Origin: CAYRHS01 sp964424125
GTDB taxonomy: Bacteria; Actinomycetota; Acidimicrobiia; IMCC26256; JAOSJL01
Assembly: GCA_964424125.1 (NCBI GenBank)
Contig: CAYRHS010000005.1
Coordinates: forward strand, 1 to 40,486
DNA: 40,486 bases
Direction: 5' to 3'
Position 1 is the first letter of the stretch, and every line of letters begins with the position of its first letter. Below the pieces are notes generated by a model. It saw only the letters and a program-made list of their open reading frames with translations, searched no databases and was not told the DNA's origin. Position numbers and translations under genes: made by a program. This document shows, in pieces, positions 14,066 through 21,377 of this stretch.

Positions 14066-17000
14066 TCAGGGTGCGGCGCGGCGCCGGGCCTGGACGAACA
14101 CCACGACCAGTCCGCCTGCGACCACGACGATGACCACGATGAAGATGATCAGGCCGGCATTGCTCCCACCGCCGCCATCTTCCTCCGTTTCGCTCGTGCG
14201 GAGCGCAGCGCGACCCTCCGTCTCGAGCTGCACGACTTGCTGGAACGTCGGCCGGTTCACCCAGTTCATCGGGGGCAGGCCCACGACGAGGGAGCCGTAC
14301 CTGATCTCGTCGTCGGCGACCGTACGCTGCCAATCGGCGACCTCGGCCGAGCCGAACTCAGCCTCGAGGATCGGAATCGTGTCCTGCAGCGAGTCCCACA
14401 GGGCTTGGCGGCAGGCATCGCGATCGCCGCCGCCGCAGTAGTCGCGCTCCCATGCGCCGTCGAGCTGATTGCCCGCGACCTTGCCGAGATCGTTCAGTAC
14501 CTGCGAGTACGAGCCGTTGGCAAACGACGATCCCTGGTGGTCGTCGCCGGGTGCGTCGTGGTACTCGGCGTTCTCCTCGGCTTGGTCGGTCTCGGTCGTG
14601 TCCTGTTCGTTCACGTCGAGATCGAGCGCCCGGAAGGCGTCGCCACTTCGTTCGGCAAGGACCGCGTCGGTGAGCGGTGCCCACCAGGCGTCCATGATCG
14701 CCGGTGGCGTTGCCTGCTCGTAGACCTGGTCGTCGGGGCCTCGTGCCTTGCGATGGGCGCCGGTGTCCGCCCACGTCTCGAGCTCCTCCCGCATCGCGGC
14801 GAGGCGCTCGTCCATCCCTTCGGGCGGGGTCAGCCCCATGAGGTCGAGCACGACGGGGAGCACCTCCTGACCGCGCAGGTCCACCGTCGCCGCGTCCTCC
14901 ATGACGTCGACGACAGCAGCACGGTCGAAGGGCTCGCCGCTCTCGATCCCGTCCTCGAGGCGGCTGTTCAGGAGCTCGACGCGGTGAGTCGGACCGAACG
15001 ACCACTGCTGGTCTGATGCGGCGAACTCCGGGGCCTGCTTGTTGTTCCAGGACGTGATGTAGCCGGCGTCGGGGTTCGAGTCGAAGGGCTGGTCGTCGCT
15101 GGCGAGGAAGCCCTGCCAGTCCCACTCGCCCGTGCCGAACGCCGGAAGCGCCGGGTCCACGCCCTCGGCCCGCAGCGGGCACTTGCACGACTGCTGGTAG
15201 CCGATGGTGTCGGCATCGACGTAGAACCAGTTGAAGGTGAAGTCGATGCCTTCACCCATCGCGCGACGGAAGGCCTCGAAGCCTTCCTCCATGAACCGCG
15301 GGTCGTTGACGTTGCGGAAGCCGACGCCCGAGGTGATCTCCCCGAAGTAGGTCGATCGGTGGTCGGCGATCGCGATCGGCGTGCCGTCCTTCAACGTGCC
15401 GCGCTGGTTGATCGGTCCGTGGTCGGGACTGCGCTGGATGGTCCACGTGAGCGTGATGGGATCTCCGGAGATCAAGCCGTCGGTGGTGGCGACGACGTGG
15501 TCGAAGGTCTCGATCTCCTTGCATTGTCCGTCGTGCTCGTAGCCCATCGACTCGATGGTCGGCTCGCCCCCGGCCGGGTCGCAGAGCCGCAGCACGAACT
15601 GGTCGATGTTGTCGGCACCCGACGAGGTCGCCGACCACGCATAGTCGCGCCCCCGGCCGATCTGGAGCCAGAGGTCGATGCCGAGGAAGCCGACACCGCG
15701 GGCGTCGATGCCGGGACCGTGGACGTCGTGCTCGACCATCAGTTCCGGAACCGAGTACCCGATCTGGGGTCCGAAGACCGCGATCGGGTGTCCCGTGTCC
15801 GTGTGCTCGCCGTCGACGAGGATGGCGTTGCTGGCCGCGACGGGTTCGGCGGTGTCGAGCCGGTCGAGGAAGTCGATGATCGAGTCGGGGACGTCGGAAG
15901 CCCTCAGGGCGGCACCGCCCGCTTGGTCTGCCGCACTCCCGGCGGCCGGGACAGGCTGGCCGGCCTGCGCGTCGTCGGCGCCGACCCCGACGAGGCTGGA
16001 GCAGTCGAGATCCGGGATGGCCGAGTCGTCGACCTGGCCGAGGTCGGTGTTGTAGGGGGCCTTGCGCCTCGACGTGGTGGGAGCATCCGGGTCGTTGGCG
16101 AACTTGAAGTCGTCGAAGACCGTTCGCGCCACGTCCTCGCTTCCGAGTGTCTCGGTCATCGCGTCGAGCCCGCAGAGGTTGGAGACCTCGCGGCCACCGC
16201 CCCGCCCGAAGATCCCTCCGATCAAGGCCCCGATCGCCACTGCGTCCGTCGTCTTCCACGGTGCCGGCGTCTTGCCGAGCAACGTGTACTCGAACGGGAG
16301 GATGCTCGGGTCCTGGCGCGCTTCCTCGATGAAGGCGTTGACACCCGCCGTGTACGCGTCGAGGTCCTCGATTGCGGCCGCGCCTTCCGCTCCCGAATCA
16401 CGCTGCTCGTCGACCTGGGCCTGGAGGTCCGCTTCCGTGTACGGGGCGCTCTCCAGCACCGCGATGTCCTGTCCGATGAGTTCGTCGGAGAACCCGACGA
16501 ACTCCGAAAGACGCCCGCGCCCGGTGTTCCGCAGCACGTCCATGTAGAGGATGCGGTCCTCGGCAGTGGTGTAGCCCTCGGCGAACATCGTCCCCTCGCG
16601 GGTCTCGCCGAAGATGTGGGGGACGTTGAAGCTCTCGTCCCGGATGACCGTGACGTCGTCACGCCCGCCGGGCTGGTAGGTGCGCCCGATGTCGTCGGGC
16701 GGCACGCCGAACGACGCGTCCTTGAAGAAGTCGGTGAGCTGGTCCTCGGCGAGGCCTGGACTGTTGAAGACCAGGTCGTTGTACATCTTGCGCTGATCGG
16801 CGAAGTACGGCGGGAAGCCCGTTTCGTCACCGGCGGTGTTCGCCTCGTTGGCTTGCGCGAAACCGGCCTGATCGAGTGTGGCGGTCTGGCCTGGAGGCAA
16901 GATGTTCAGGAATCCTCGTGCGTCCCCGAATTCCTGGTACTGCCCTTCCGACTGCGCGTCGGCCCCGGCGCTGCTGCTGTTGGTTCCGGTGGACCCGTCG

Positions 17001-17092
17001 GAGTCGGGTTCGCCGGCCCCGGCCCCGGCCGCGCCACTCCCGATGACGAGGGCGCCCGCCAAGGCCGCCGCGACCGCACGCTTGCTCCGCAT
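14066..17092 (-). CDS. Penicillin acylase family protein, membrane-anchored
   Basis: A 1008-aa Ntn-hydrolase of the penicillin/cephalosporin/AHL acylase family, which cleaves amide bonds after self-processing into alpha and beta chains. It has a signal peptide (1-27, Ala/Gly rich) and a low-complexity Ser/Gly/Asp segment to about residue 50. The alpha part starts around 145 (DDVTVIRDESFNVPHIFGET, then GRGRLSEFVG). The predicted autoproteolytic beta-chain N-terminus is S421 in VAAS-NAILVDGE. Beta-chain features include GPQIGYSVPEL, DYAWSATSSGADNID and GSYSQVLND. The C-terminus is a Gly-rich spacer, one hydrophobic helix (AGLIIFIVVIVVVAGGLVVVF) and QARRRAAP, so the enzyme should sit on the outer face of the membrane. 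The length exceeds the usual 700-850. Start ATG 17092 has a G-rich SD-like run; the longer upstream frame is antisense to the racemase gene. Confidence 0.88.
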   Translation of the reverse strand: MRSKRAVAAALAGALVIGSGAAGAGAGEPDSDGSTGTNSSSAGADAQSEGQYQEFGDARGFLNILPPGQTATLDQAGFAQANEANTAGDETGFPPYFADQRKMYNDLVFNSPGLAEDQLTDFFKDASFGVPPDDIGRTYQPGGRDDVTVIRDESFNVPHIFGETREGTMFAEGYTTAEDRILYMDVLRNTGRGRLSEFVGFSDELIGQDIAVLESAPYTEADLQAQVDEQRDSGAEGAAAIEDLDAYTAGVNAFIEEARQDPSILPFEYTLLGKTPAPWKTTDAVAIGALIGGIFGRGGGREVSNLCGLDAMTETLGSEDVARTVFDDFKFANDPDAPTTSRRKAPYNTDLGQVDDSAIPDLDCSSLVGVGADDAQAGQPVPAAGSAADQAGGAALRASDVPDSIIDFLDRLDTAEPVAASNAILVDGEHTDTGHPIAVFGPQIGYSVPELMVEHDVHGPGIDARGVGFLGIDLWLQIGRGRDYAWSATSSGADNIDQFVLRLCDPAGGEPTIESMGYEHDGQCKEIETFDHVVATTDGLISGDPITLTWTIQRSPDHGPINQRGTLKDGTPIAIADHRSTYFGEITSGVGFRNVNDPRFMEEGFEAFRRAMGEGIDFTFNWFYVDADTIGYQQSCKCPLRAEGVDPALPAFGTGEWDWQGFLASDDQPFDSNPDAGYITSWNNKQAPEFAASDQQWSFGPTHRVELLNSRLEDGIESGEPFDRAAVVDVMEDAATVDLRGQEVLPVVLDLMGLTPPEGMDERLAAMREELETWADTGAHRKARGPDDQVYEQATPPAIMDAWWAPLTDAVLAERSGDAFRALDLDVNEQDTTETDQAEENAEYHDAPGDDHQGSSFANGSYSQVLNDLGKVAGNQLDGAWERDYCGGGDRDACRQALWDSLQDTIPILEAEFGSAEVADWQRTVADDEIRYGSLVVGLPPMNWVNRPTFQQVVQLETEGRAALRTSETEEDGGGGSNAGLIIFIVVIVVVAGGLVVVFVQARRRAAP

Positions 17093-17210
17093 TCTCGCCC
17101 CCCGCTCCGGGCGCCGCCCCGGCGCTGCAGTGCAGGAGACGGTACGCAGCCGGCACGGCCGGTGCCAGTAGGGGTGGATCGCGGTAGTTCCGGTCCGACG
17201 CCGGAGCGGG

Positions 17211-17222
17211 CGTACGCGTACG
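17211..17222. promoter_or_regulatory. Perfect 12-nt palindrome CGTACGCGTACG between divergent genes
   Basis: It lies in the 162-bp gap between the penicillin acylase and racemase-type genes, 33 nt before the GTG at 17255. Overlapping it, TACGTT (17219-17224) fits TANNNT and may be the -10 of the rightward gene, which has GGAGAAGGGGAG as ribosome site. It could be an operator; alternating CG/TA palindromes also occur by chance in GC-rich DNA. The rest of the gap holds TACCGT near 17148-17153 (minus strand), a possible -10 for the acylase. Confidence 0.35.
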
Positions 17223-17254
17223 TTCCTGCCACTGATCGGAGAAGGGGAGCGGGC

Positions 17255-18394
17255 GTGGGACCACTCGGGGGATTGCGGGTCGTGGAGATCGCGGGCATCG
17301 GACCGGGCCCGTTCGCGGCGATGATGCTCGCCGACATGGGGGCCGATGTGATCCGCGTGGACCGACCGCAAGCCGTGCCGCACGACTTCTCCGGACCCAG
17401 CCCGGAGCTCGTGTACCGGGGGCGCCGCTCGGTCGCGGTCGATCTCAAGGCACCCGAGGGTGTCGAGTGCGTGCTCCGCCTCGTGGAGCGAGCGGACGCG
17501 TTCCTCGAGGGCTTCCGGCCCGGGGTCGCCGAACGCCTGGGGATCGGTCCGGACGTGTGCCTGGAGCGCAACCCGAAGCTCGTGTACGGGCAAATGACCG
17601 GGTGGGGCCAGGAGGGTCCGTATGCCCGGGCCGCCGGCCACGACATCAACTACATCGCGCTCGCCGGTGCGCTCGCGCACTTCGGCCGGGCGGGCGAGAA
17701 GCCGACCCCACCGATCAACCTCGTCGGCGACTTCGGTGGTGGGGGGATGCTGCTCGCGTTCGGGATCGTCTGCGGGATCGTCGAGGCGGCCCGGTCGGGC
17801 CGGGGCCAGGTCGTCGACGCGGCGATGGTCGACGGCACCGCGGCGCTCATGACGATGGTCTGGGGCCTCCAGGCGCAGGGCTTCTGGAGCGACGAGCGTG
17901 GAACGAACGTGCTCGACACGGGCGCGCCTTTCTACGACACCTACGAGACCGCCGACGGGAAGTTCGTCAGCGTGGGCGCGCTCGAGCCGCAGTTCTACGA
18001 CACGCTTCTGGAGCTCACCGGCCTGAACGACCAGGACCGTGCGCGACAGATGGACACCTCGGGTTGGCCGGAGTTGCGCGCCCGCCTCACCGAGGTGTTC
18101 AAGTCCAAGACCCGTGACGAGTGGTGTGCGGTACTCGGCCAGACCGACGCCTGCTTCGCACCCGTCTTGACGATGCGCGAGGCCCGCGAGCACCCGCACC
18201 TGGCGCAGCGAGGCACGTTCGTCGAGGTGGCGGGGGTCGACCAGCCCGCGCCCGCGCCCCGGTTCAGCCGCACGACCGCGAACATCCAGCGCCCTGCGGC
18301 CTGGCCGGGGGAGCACACCACCGAGGCGTTGACCGACTGGGGTTTCGATCCTGGTGAGCTGGACGGGCTCCGCGAGGCCGGCGCGATCAGGTGA
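17255..18394 (+). CDS. Alpha-methylacyl-CoA racemase-type enzyme (CoA-transferase family III fold)
   Basis: A 379-aa CaiB/BaiF-fold protein. The AMACR catalytic residues are all found with the spacing of the Mycobacterium tuberculosis racemase MCR (H126, D156, E241): here H129 in AAGHDINYIALAG, D159 in NLVGDFGGGG and E244 in VGALEPQFY, a constant offset of three. This argues for racemisation of 2-methyl-branched acyl-CoAs, which makes them acceptable to S-specific beta-oxidation. Family III CoA transferases use an aspartate nucleophile and do not keep this His/Asp/Glu set. The start is GTG 17255 with a purine-rich Shine-Dalgarno. Convergent with the amidohydrolase gene, 3 nt apart. It fits a lineage that handles branched or isoprenoid lipids. 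Confidence 0.92.
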   Translation: MGPLGGLRVVEIAGIGPGPFAAMMLADMGADVIRVDRPQAVPHDFSGPSPELVYRGRRSVAVDLKAPEGVECVLRLVERADAFLEGFRPGVAERLGIGPDVCLERNPKLVYGQMTGWGQEGPYARAAGHDINYIALAGALAHFGRAGEKPTPPINLVGDFGGGGMLLAFGIVCGIVEAARSGRGQVVDAAMVDGTAALMTMVWGLQAQGFWSDERGTNVLDTGAPFYDTYETADGKFVSVGALEPQFYDTLLELTGLNDQDRARQMDTSGWPELRARLTEVFKSKTRDEWCAVLGQTDACFAPVLTMREAREHPHLAQRGTFVEVAGVDQPAPAPRFSRTTANIQRPAAWPGEHTTEALTDWGFDPGELDGLREAGAIR

Positions 18395-18397
18395 GCG

Positions 18398-20128
18398 TCA
18401 ACCGCTCCCGGGCACGCCGACCGTCTCGGTGTCTCGGCCTGACCGCAGGAGCGTCCCGGCGAGCTCGCCCGTGCTGTCGTCGTCGGCGACGGTGACGCGA
18501 CCGTTCACCCAGACCCGTCGGATGCCCTCGGACCGAGAGAACAACCGCTTGCTGCCCGCGGGGAGGTCGGCGACGAGGCGGACCGGTCCGGCACCGATCC
18601 GTTCGGGATCGAAGAGCACGAGGTCGGCGTGCCAGCCCTCGACGATCCGGCCGCGCTCGCGCAGGCCGAAGAGGCGCGCGGGCACATCCGTCATGAGCTG
18701 GACGGTGCGCTCCATCGACAGGAGCTTGCGGCCGCGAATCATGTCGGCGAGGAAGACGGTCGGGTACGTGGAGCCGAGCATCCGGTCGAGGTGCGCGCCG
18801 CCGTCGGATCCGCCGACCATCGCCCGACCCGAGTCGACGAGCTCCATGCGCATCCTCCAGCTCGCGTCGTCGTCCTCGAGCGGTCGGGGCCACAGGACGG
18901 TCCGGAGGTCGTCGGCGAGGACGATGTCGAGAAGGGTGTCGAACGGCTCCCGGCCCCGCTCGGCCGCGATGTCGCCGACCCGTCGGCCCTCCAGGGAGTG
19001 GTTCTCGCCGGAGAACGTGTCGCCGATCTCGTAGTCCGCCCAGCGGTTGAAGCGCTGGAAGACGCCGGCGGTCTCGGCGTGCGCCGCCTCGTCCAGCTTC
19101 TTCCGGACTCCGGGATCCCGCAGCTGCTGCATCCGTTCGGGCACCGGCAGGGTCAGGACCTCCTCCCAGCCCGGGATGAGGGTCAGCGCGCAACGAGTCA
19201 GAAAGCTCATGTTCATGGGGACGAGCACGGGCATCGTGAGGGCCACGACGCGGGCGCCGCGCTCGGCGGCGTAGGCCGATGCCTCGAGTTGGTGTTCGAC
19301 CGCGCCGGGATCGTTGGAGTCGACGGTGAGCACGTTCCAGTTGAGTGGGCGGCCGGCCGCCAGCGACATCGCAGTCAACCGCTCGATCTCCTCGCCGGTG
19401 AAGCCCCTCAGGCACCCGTCGGTGATGTACTCGAGCGTGGTGCCCTCGTACTCGGACACCACCCGGGCGAGCGCGAGCACCTCGGCGGTGGTCGCGAATC
19501 GTGACGGGATCGGCTTCCCGTCACCGTCGTCATGGGTGAACGACTGGGACGACGAGAAGCCGATCGCTCCCGCCGCCAGCGCCTTGCGGAGCTCGTCGCG
19601 GAGGGCCTCGAGCTGGTCGGGAGACGCCTCGTTCCCTGTTGCGTCCGCTCCCATCACGAAGCGCCGCAGCGAGCAGTGGCCGGCGAGGAACGCCGCGTTC
19701 ACGCCCAACCGCCCTTCGAGGGCATGGAGGTACTCGTCGAAGCTCGTCCAGTGGATCTCCACGCCGTCCGCGAGCGCGTCGAGCGGCATCCCTTCGACCG
19801 CCCCCAGCATCTCCAGCGTCCACTGCGCGTCGTCCGCCCGGAGTGGGGCGAGCGTGAAGCCGCAGTTGCCGGAGAGGACCGTGGTGACCCCGTGGACGTT
19901 CGACGGGCTGGCGAAGGGATCCCAGAGGAGCTGGGCGTCGTAGTGGGTGTGCGGGTCGACGAACCCGGGACAGAGGACCAGGCCGGTCCCGTCGACGCGT
20001 TCGGTGGCCGGCTCGTCGATCTCGCCGATCGAGGCGATGCGCCCGTCCCGGATCCCGACGTCGGCCCGGCGCGCCGGCACGCCCGTGCCGTCGACCACGT
20101 TCGCGTTCTCGATCAGGAAGTCGAGCAC
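18398..20128 (-). CDS. D-aminoacylase-like amidohydrolase family protein
   Basis: A 576-aa amidohydrolase of the N-acyl-D-amino-acid deacylase (amidohydrolase-3) group. The N-terminal composite beta-sandwich (LDFLIENANVVDGTG) leads to the metal motif DPHTHYDAQ (H60, H62), bridging cysteine in SGNCGF (C89) and a C-terminal GGSDGGAH carrying the catalytic Asp. The two later barrel histidines of classical D-aminoacylases (in THMR- and SHLK-type motifs) are not seen; the corresponding segments read LEYITDGCLRG and PLNWNVLT. So the metal site differs and D-aminoacylase activity is doubtful. The start is GTG 20128 with GGAGAGGAACAGA upstream. It follows purK by 37 nt on the same strand. The role is probably hydrolysis of a cyclic or N-acylated amide; the substrate is unknown. 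Confidence 0.85.
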   Translation of the reverse strand: MLDFLIENANVVDGTGVPARRADVGIRDGRIASIGEIDEPATERVDGTGLVLCPGFVDPHTHYDAQLLWDPFASPSNVHGVTTVLSGNCGFTLAPLRADDAQWTLEMLGAVEGMPLDALADGVEIHWTSFDEYLHALEGRLGVNAAFLAGHCSLRRFVMGADATGNEASPDQLEALRDELRKALAAGAIGFSSSQSFTHDDGDGKPIPSRFATTAEVLALARVVSEYEGTTLEYITDGCLRGFTGEEIERLTAMSLAAGRPLNWNVLTVDSNDPGAVEHQLEASAYAAERGARVVALTMPVLVPMNMSFLTRCALTLIPGWEEVLTLPVPERMQQLRDPGVRKKLDEAAHAETAGVFQRFNRWADYEIGDTFSGENHSLEGRRVGDIAAERGREPFDTLLDIVLADDLRTVLWPRPLEDDDASWRMRMELVDSGRAMVGGSDGGAHLDRMLGSTYPTVFLADMIRGRKLLSMERTVQLMTDVPARLFGLRERGRIVEGWHADLVLFDPERIGAGPVRLVADLPAGSKRLFSRSEGIRRVWVNGRVTVADDDSTGELAGTLLRSGRDTETVGVPGSG

Positions 20129-20165
20129 TCTGTTCCTCTCCTCCACTCGTCGTCCACCGGCAACG

Positions 20166-21260
20166 CTAGAAGGCGAGTCCCGAACCGCGCAGCTGCGCCA
20201 GTCGGTCGTCGAGCGTGGCCCGGTCCGCGGCGGTGATCGTGACGTGGCCGAGCTTGCGGAGCGGACGGGGCTGTTTGCCGTAGTCGTGGAGGTGCGCTCC
20301 GGCGACGGCATCCACGGTCGCGACATCGGGCACGGCTCCGAGGCAGTTCACCATCGCGGCAGTGCCGGTGATCTCGGTCGGGCCGAGCGGCCAGCCGAGC
20401 ACCGCGCGCACGTGGTTCTCGAACTGGCTCGTGGCTGCGCCTTCGATCGTCCAGTGACCCGAGTTGTGCACGCGGGGCGCCAGCTCGTTCGCGAGTAGCT
20501 CGCCACCGACGTCGAAGAGCTCGACGGCGACGACACCCACGTAGTCGAGCTCGTCGAGAATTGCGCCGACGAGCTCTCGCGCCGCTCGGCTGGTCGCGTC
20601 GCTGACATCGGGCGCAGGTGCGATGCTGCGACGCAGGATTCCGCCCTCGTGCGCGTTCTCGACGAGCGGCCAGGTGCGTGTGGCACCGTCGATGCTGCGA
20701 ACCGCCAGGACGGAGAGCTCGCGGTCGAAGGGCACGAGCGTCTCCGCCAGCACGCGCGCCCCGGTGACGGACTCCCAGGCGACGTCGACGTCCTCCGGCG
20801 TGCGCACGACGGCCTGGCCCTTGCCGTCGTATCCACCCGAGCGTCGCTTCAGTACCGCGGGTAGCCCGACCGCGTCGAGCGCGGGAGCCAGATCGGCGCG
20901 ACCGTCCACGACCGCGAACGCGGGGCTGGCGATGCCGAGTCGGGTGAAGAGCTCCTTCTCCCGGAGCCGGTCCTGGGCCACGTCGAGGGCGGCGGCCGGG
21001 GGTCGGAGCGGTACACGCGTGGCGAGATGACGCGCGGCCGAACCGGGCACGTTCTCGAACTCGTAGGTGGCGACGTCGACGTCGGCCGCGAGCTCGTCGA
21101 GGCGGCCCTCGTCGTCGTAGGCGCCGACGAGCAGTTCGCCGACCGCCCTTGCAGGAGCGTCGGGGGACGGGTCGAGGAACGAGCACCCGACGTCGAGCGC
21201 TCGCGCGGCCTCGCCGAGCATCAGTCCGAGCTGCCCTCCGCCGACGATCCCGAGGCGCAC
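20166..21260 (-). CDS. purK: N5-carboxyaminoimidazole ribonucleotide synthase
   Basis: A 364-aa ATP-grasp enzyme that makes N5-CAIR from AIR, bicarbonate and ATP in purine synthesis. Diagnostic blocks: LGIVGGGQLGLML at the N-terminus, VATYEFENVP, VLKRRSGGYDGKGQ, LAETLVPFDRELSVL and NELAPRVHNSGHWTIEGAATSQFENH. The start is GTG 21260 (VRLGIVGGGQ). There is no Shine-Dalgarno, but TACCGT on the minus strand ends 8 nt upstream, a leaderless arrangement. The usual partner purE is not beside it in this window; instead an amidohydrolase follows. Divergent from gltB with overlapping -10 candidates. Confidence 0.96.
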   Translation of the reverse strand: MRLGIVGGGQLGLMLGEAARALDVGCSFLDPSPDAPARAVGELLVGAYDDEGRLDELAADVDVATYEFENVPGSAARHLATRVPLRPPAAALDVAQDRLREKELFTRLGIASPAFAVVDGRADLAPALDAVGLPAVLKRRSGGYDGKGQAVVRTPEDVDVAWESVTGARVLAETLVPFDRELSVLAVRSIDGATRTWPLVENAHEGGILRRSIAPAPDVSDATSRAARELVGAILDELDYVGVVAVELFDVGGELLANELAPRVHNSGHWTIEGAATSQFENHVRAVLGWPLGPTEITGTAAMVNCLGAVPDVATVDAVAGAHLHDYGKQPRPLRKLGHVTITAADRATLDDRLAQLRGSGLAF

Positions 21261-21268
21261 GGGGCGGC

Positions 21269-21278
21269 ACGGTACAAT
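21269..21278. promoter_or_regulatory. Overlapping divergent -10 boxes for purK and gltB
   Basis: The ten bases ACGGTACAAT read as TACAAT (21273-21278) for rightward gltB and as TACCGT (21269-21274) for leftward purK, sharing the central TA. The purK box is 8 nt from its GTG. The gltB box would give a leader of about 90 nt with AGGAG at 21366-21370. That AGGAG is partly enclosed by a CGGGC (21353-21357) / GCCCG (21370-21374) stem. Confidence 0.4.
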
Positions 21279-21377
21279 GCCGAGCGCGACACCGGCGTCG
21301 CCCCCAACCGATCCCCCGGCTCGTGGGCAACTCACACGTCGGTCGAGCGCCCCGGGCCCCCAGCCAGGAGCCCGCCC

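Noticed and set aside
14066..14200. Gly-Gly-Gly-Gly-Ser spacer in the acylase, resembling an engineered linker.
   Set aside because: It joins an acidic stretch to a membrane anchor, and base composition matches the surroundings; natural Gly-rich spacers before anchors are common.
17093..18316. The frame of the penicillin acylase gene remains open for about 400 more codons upstream.
   Set aside because: That stretch is exactly antisense to the racemase-type gene; a signal peptide and G-rich ribosome site mark ATG 17092 as the start.
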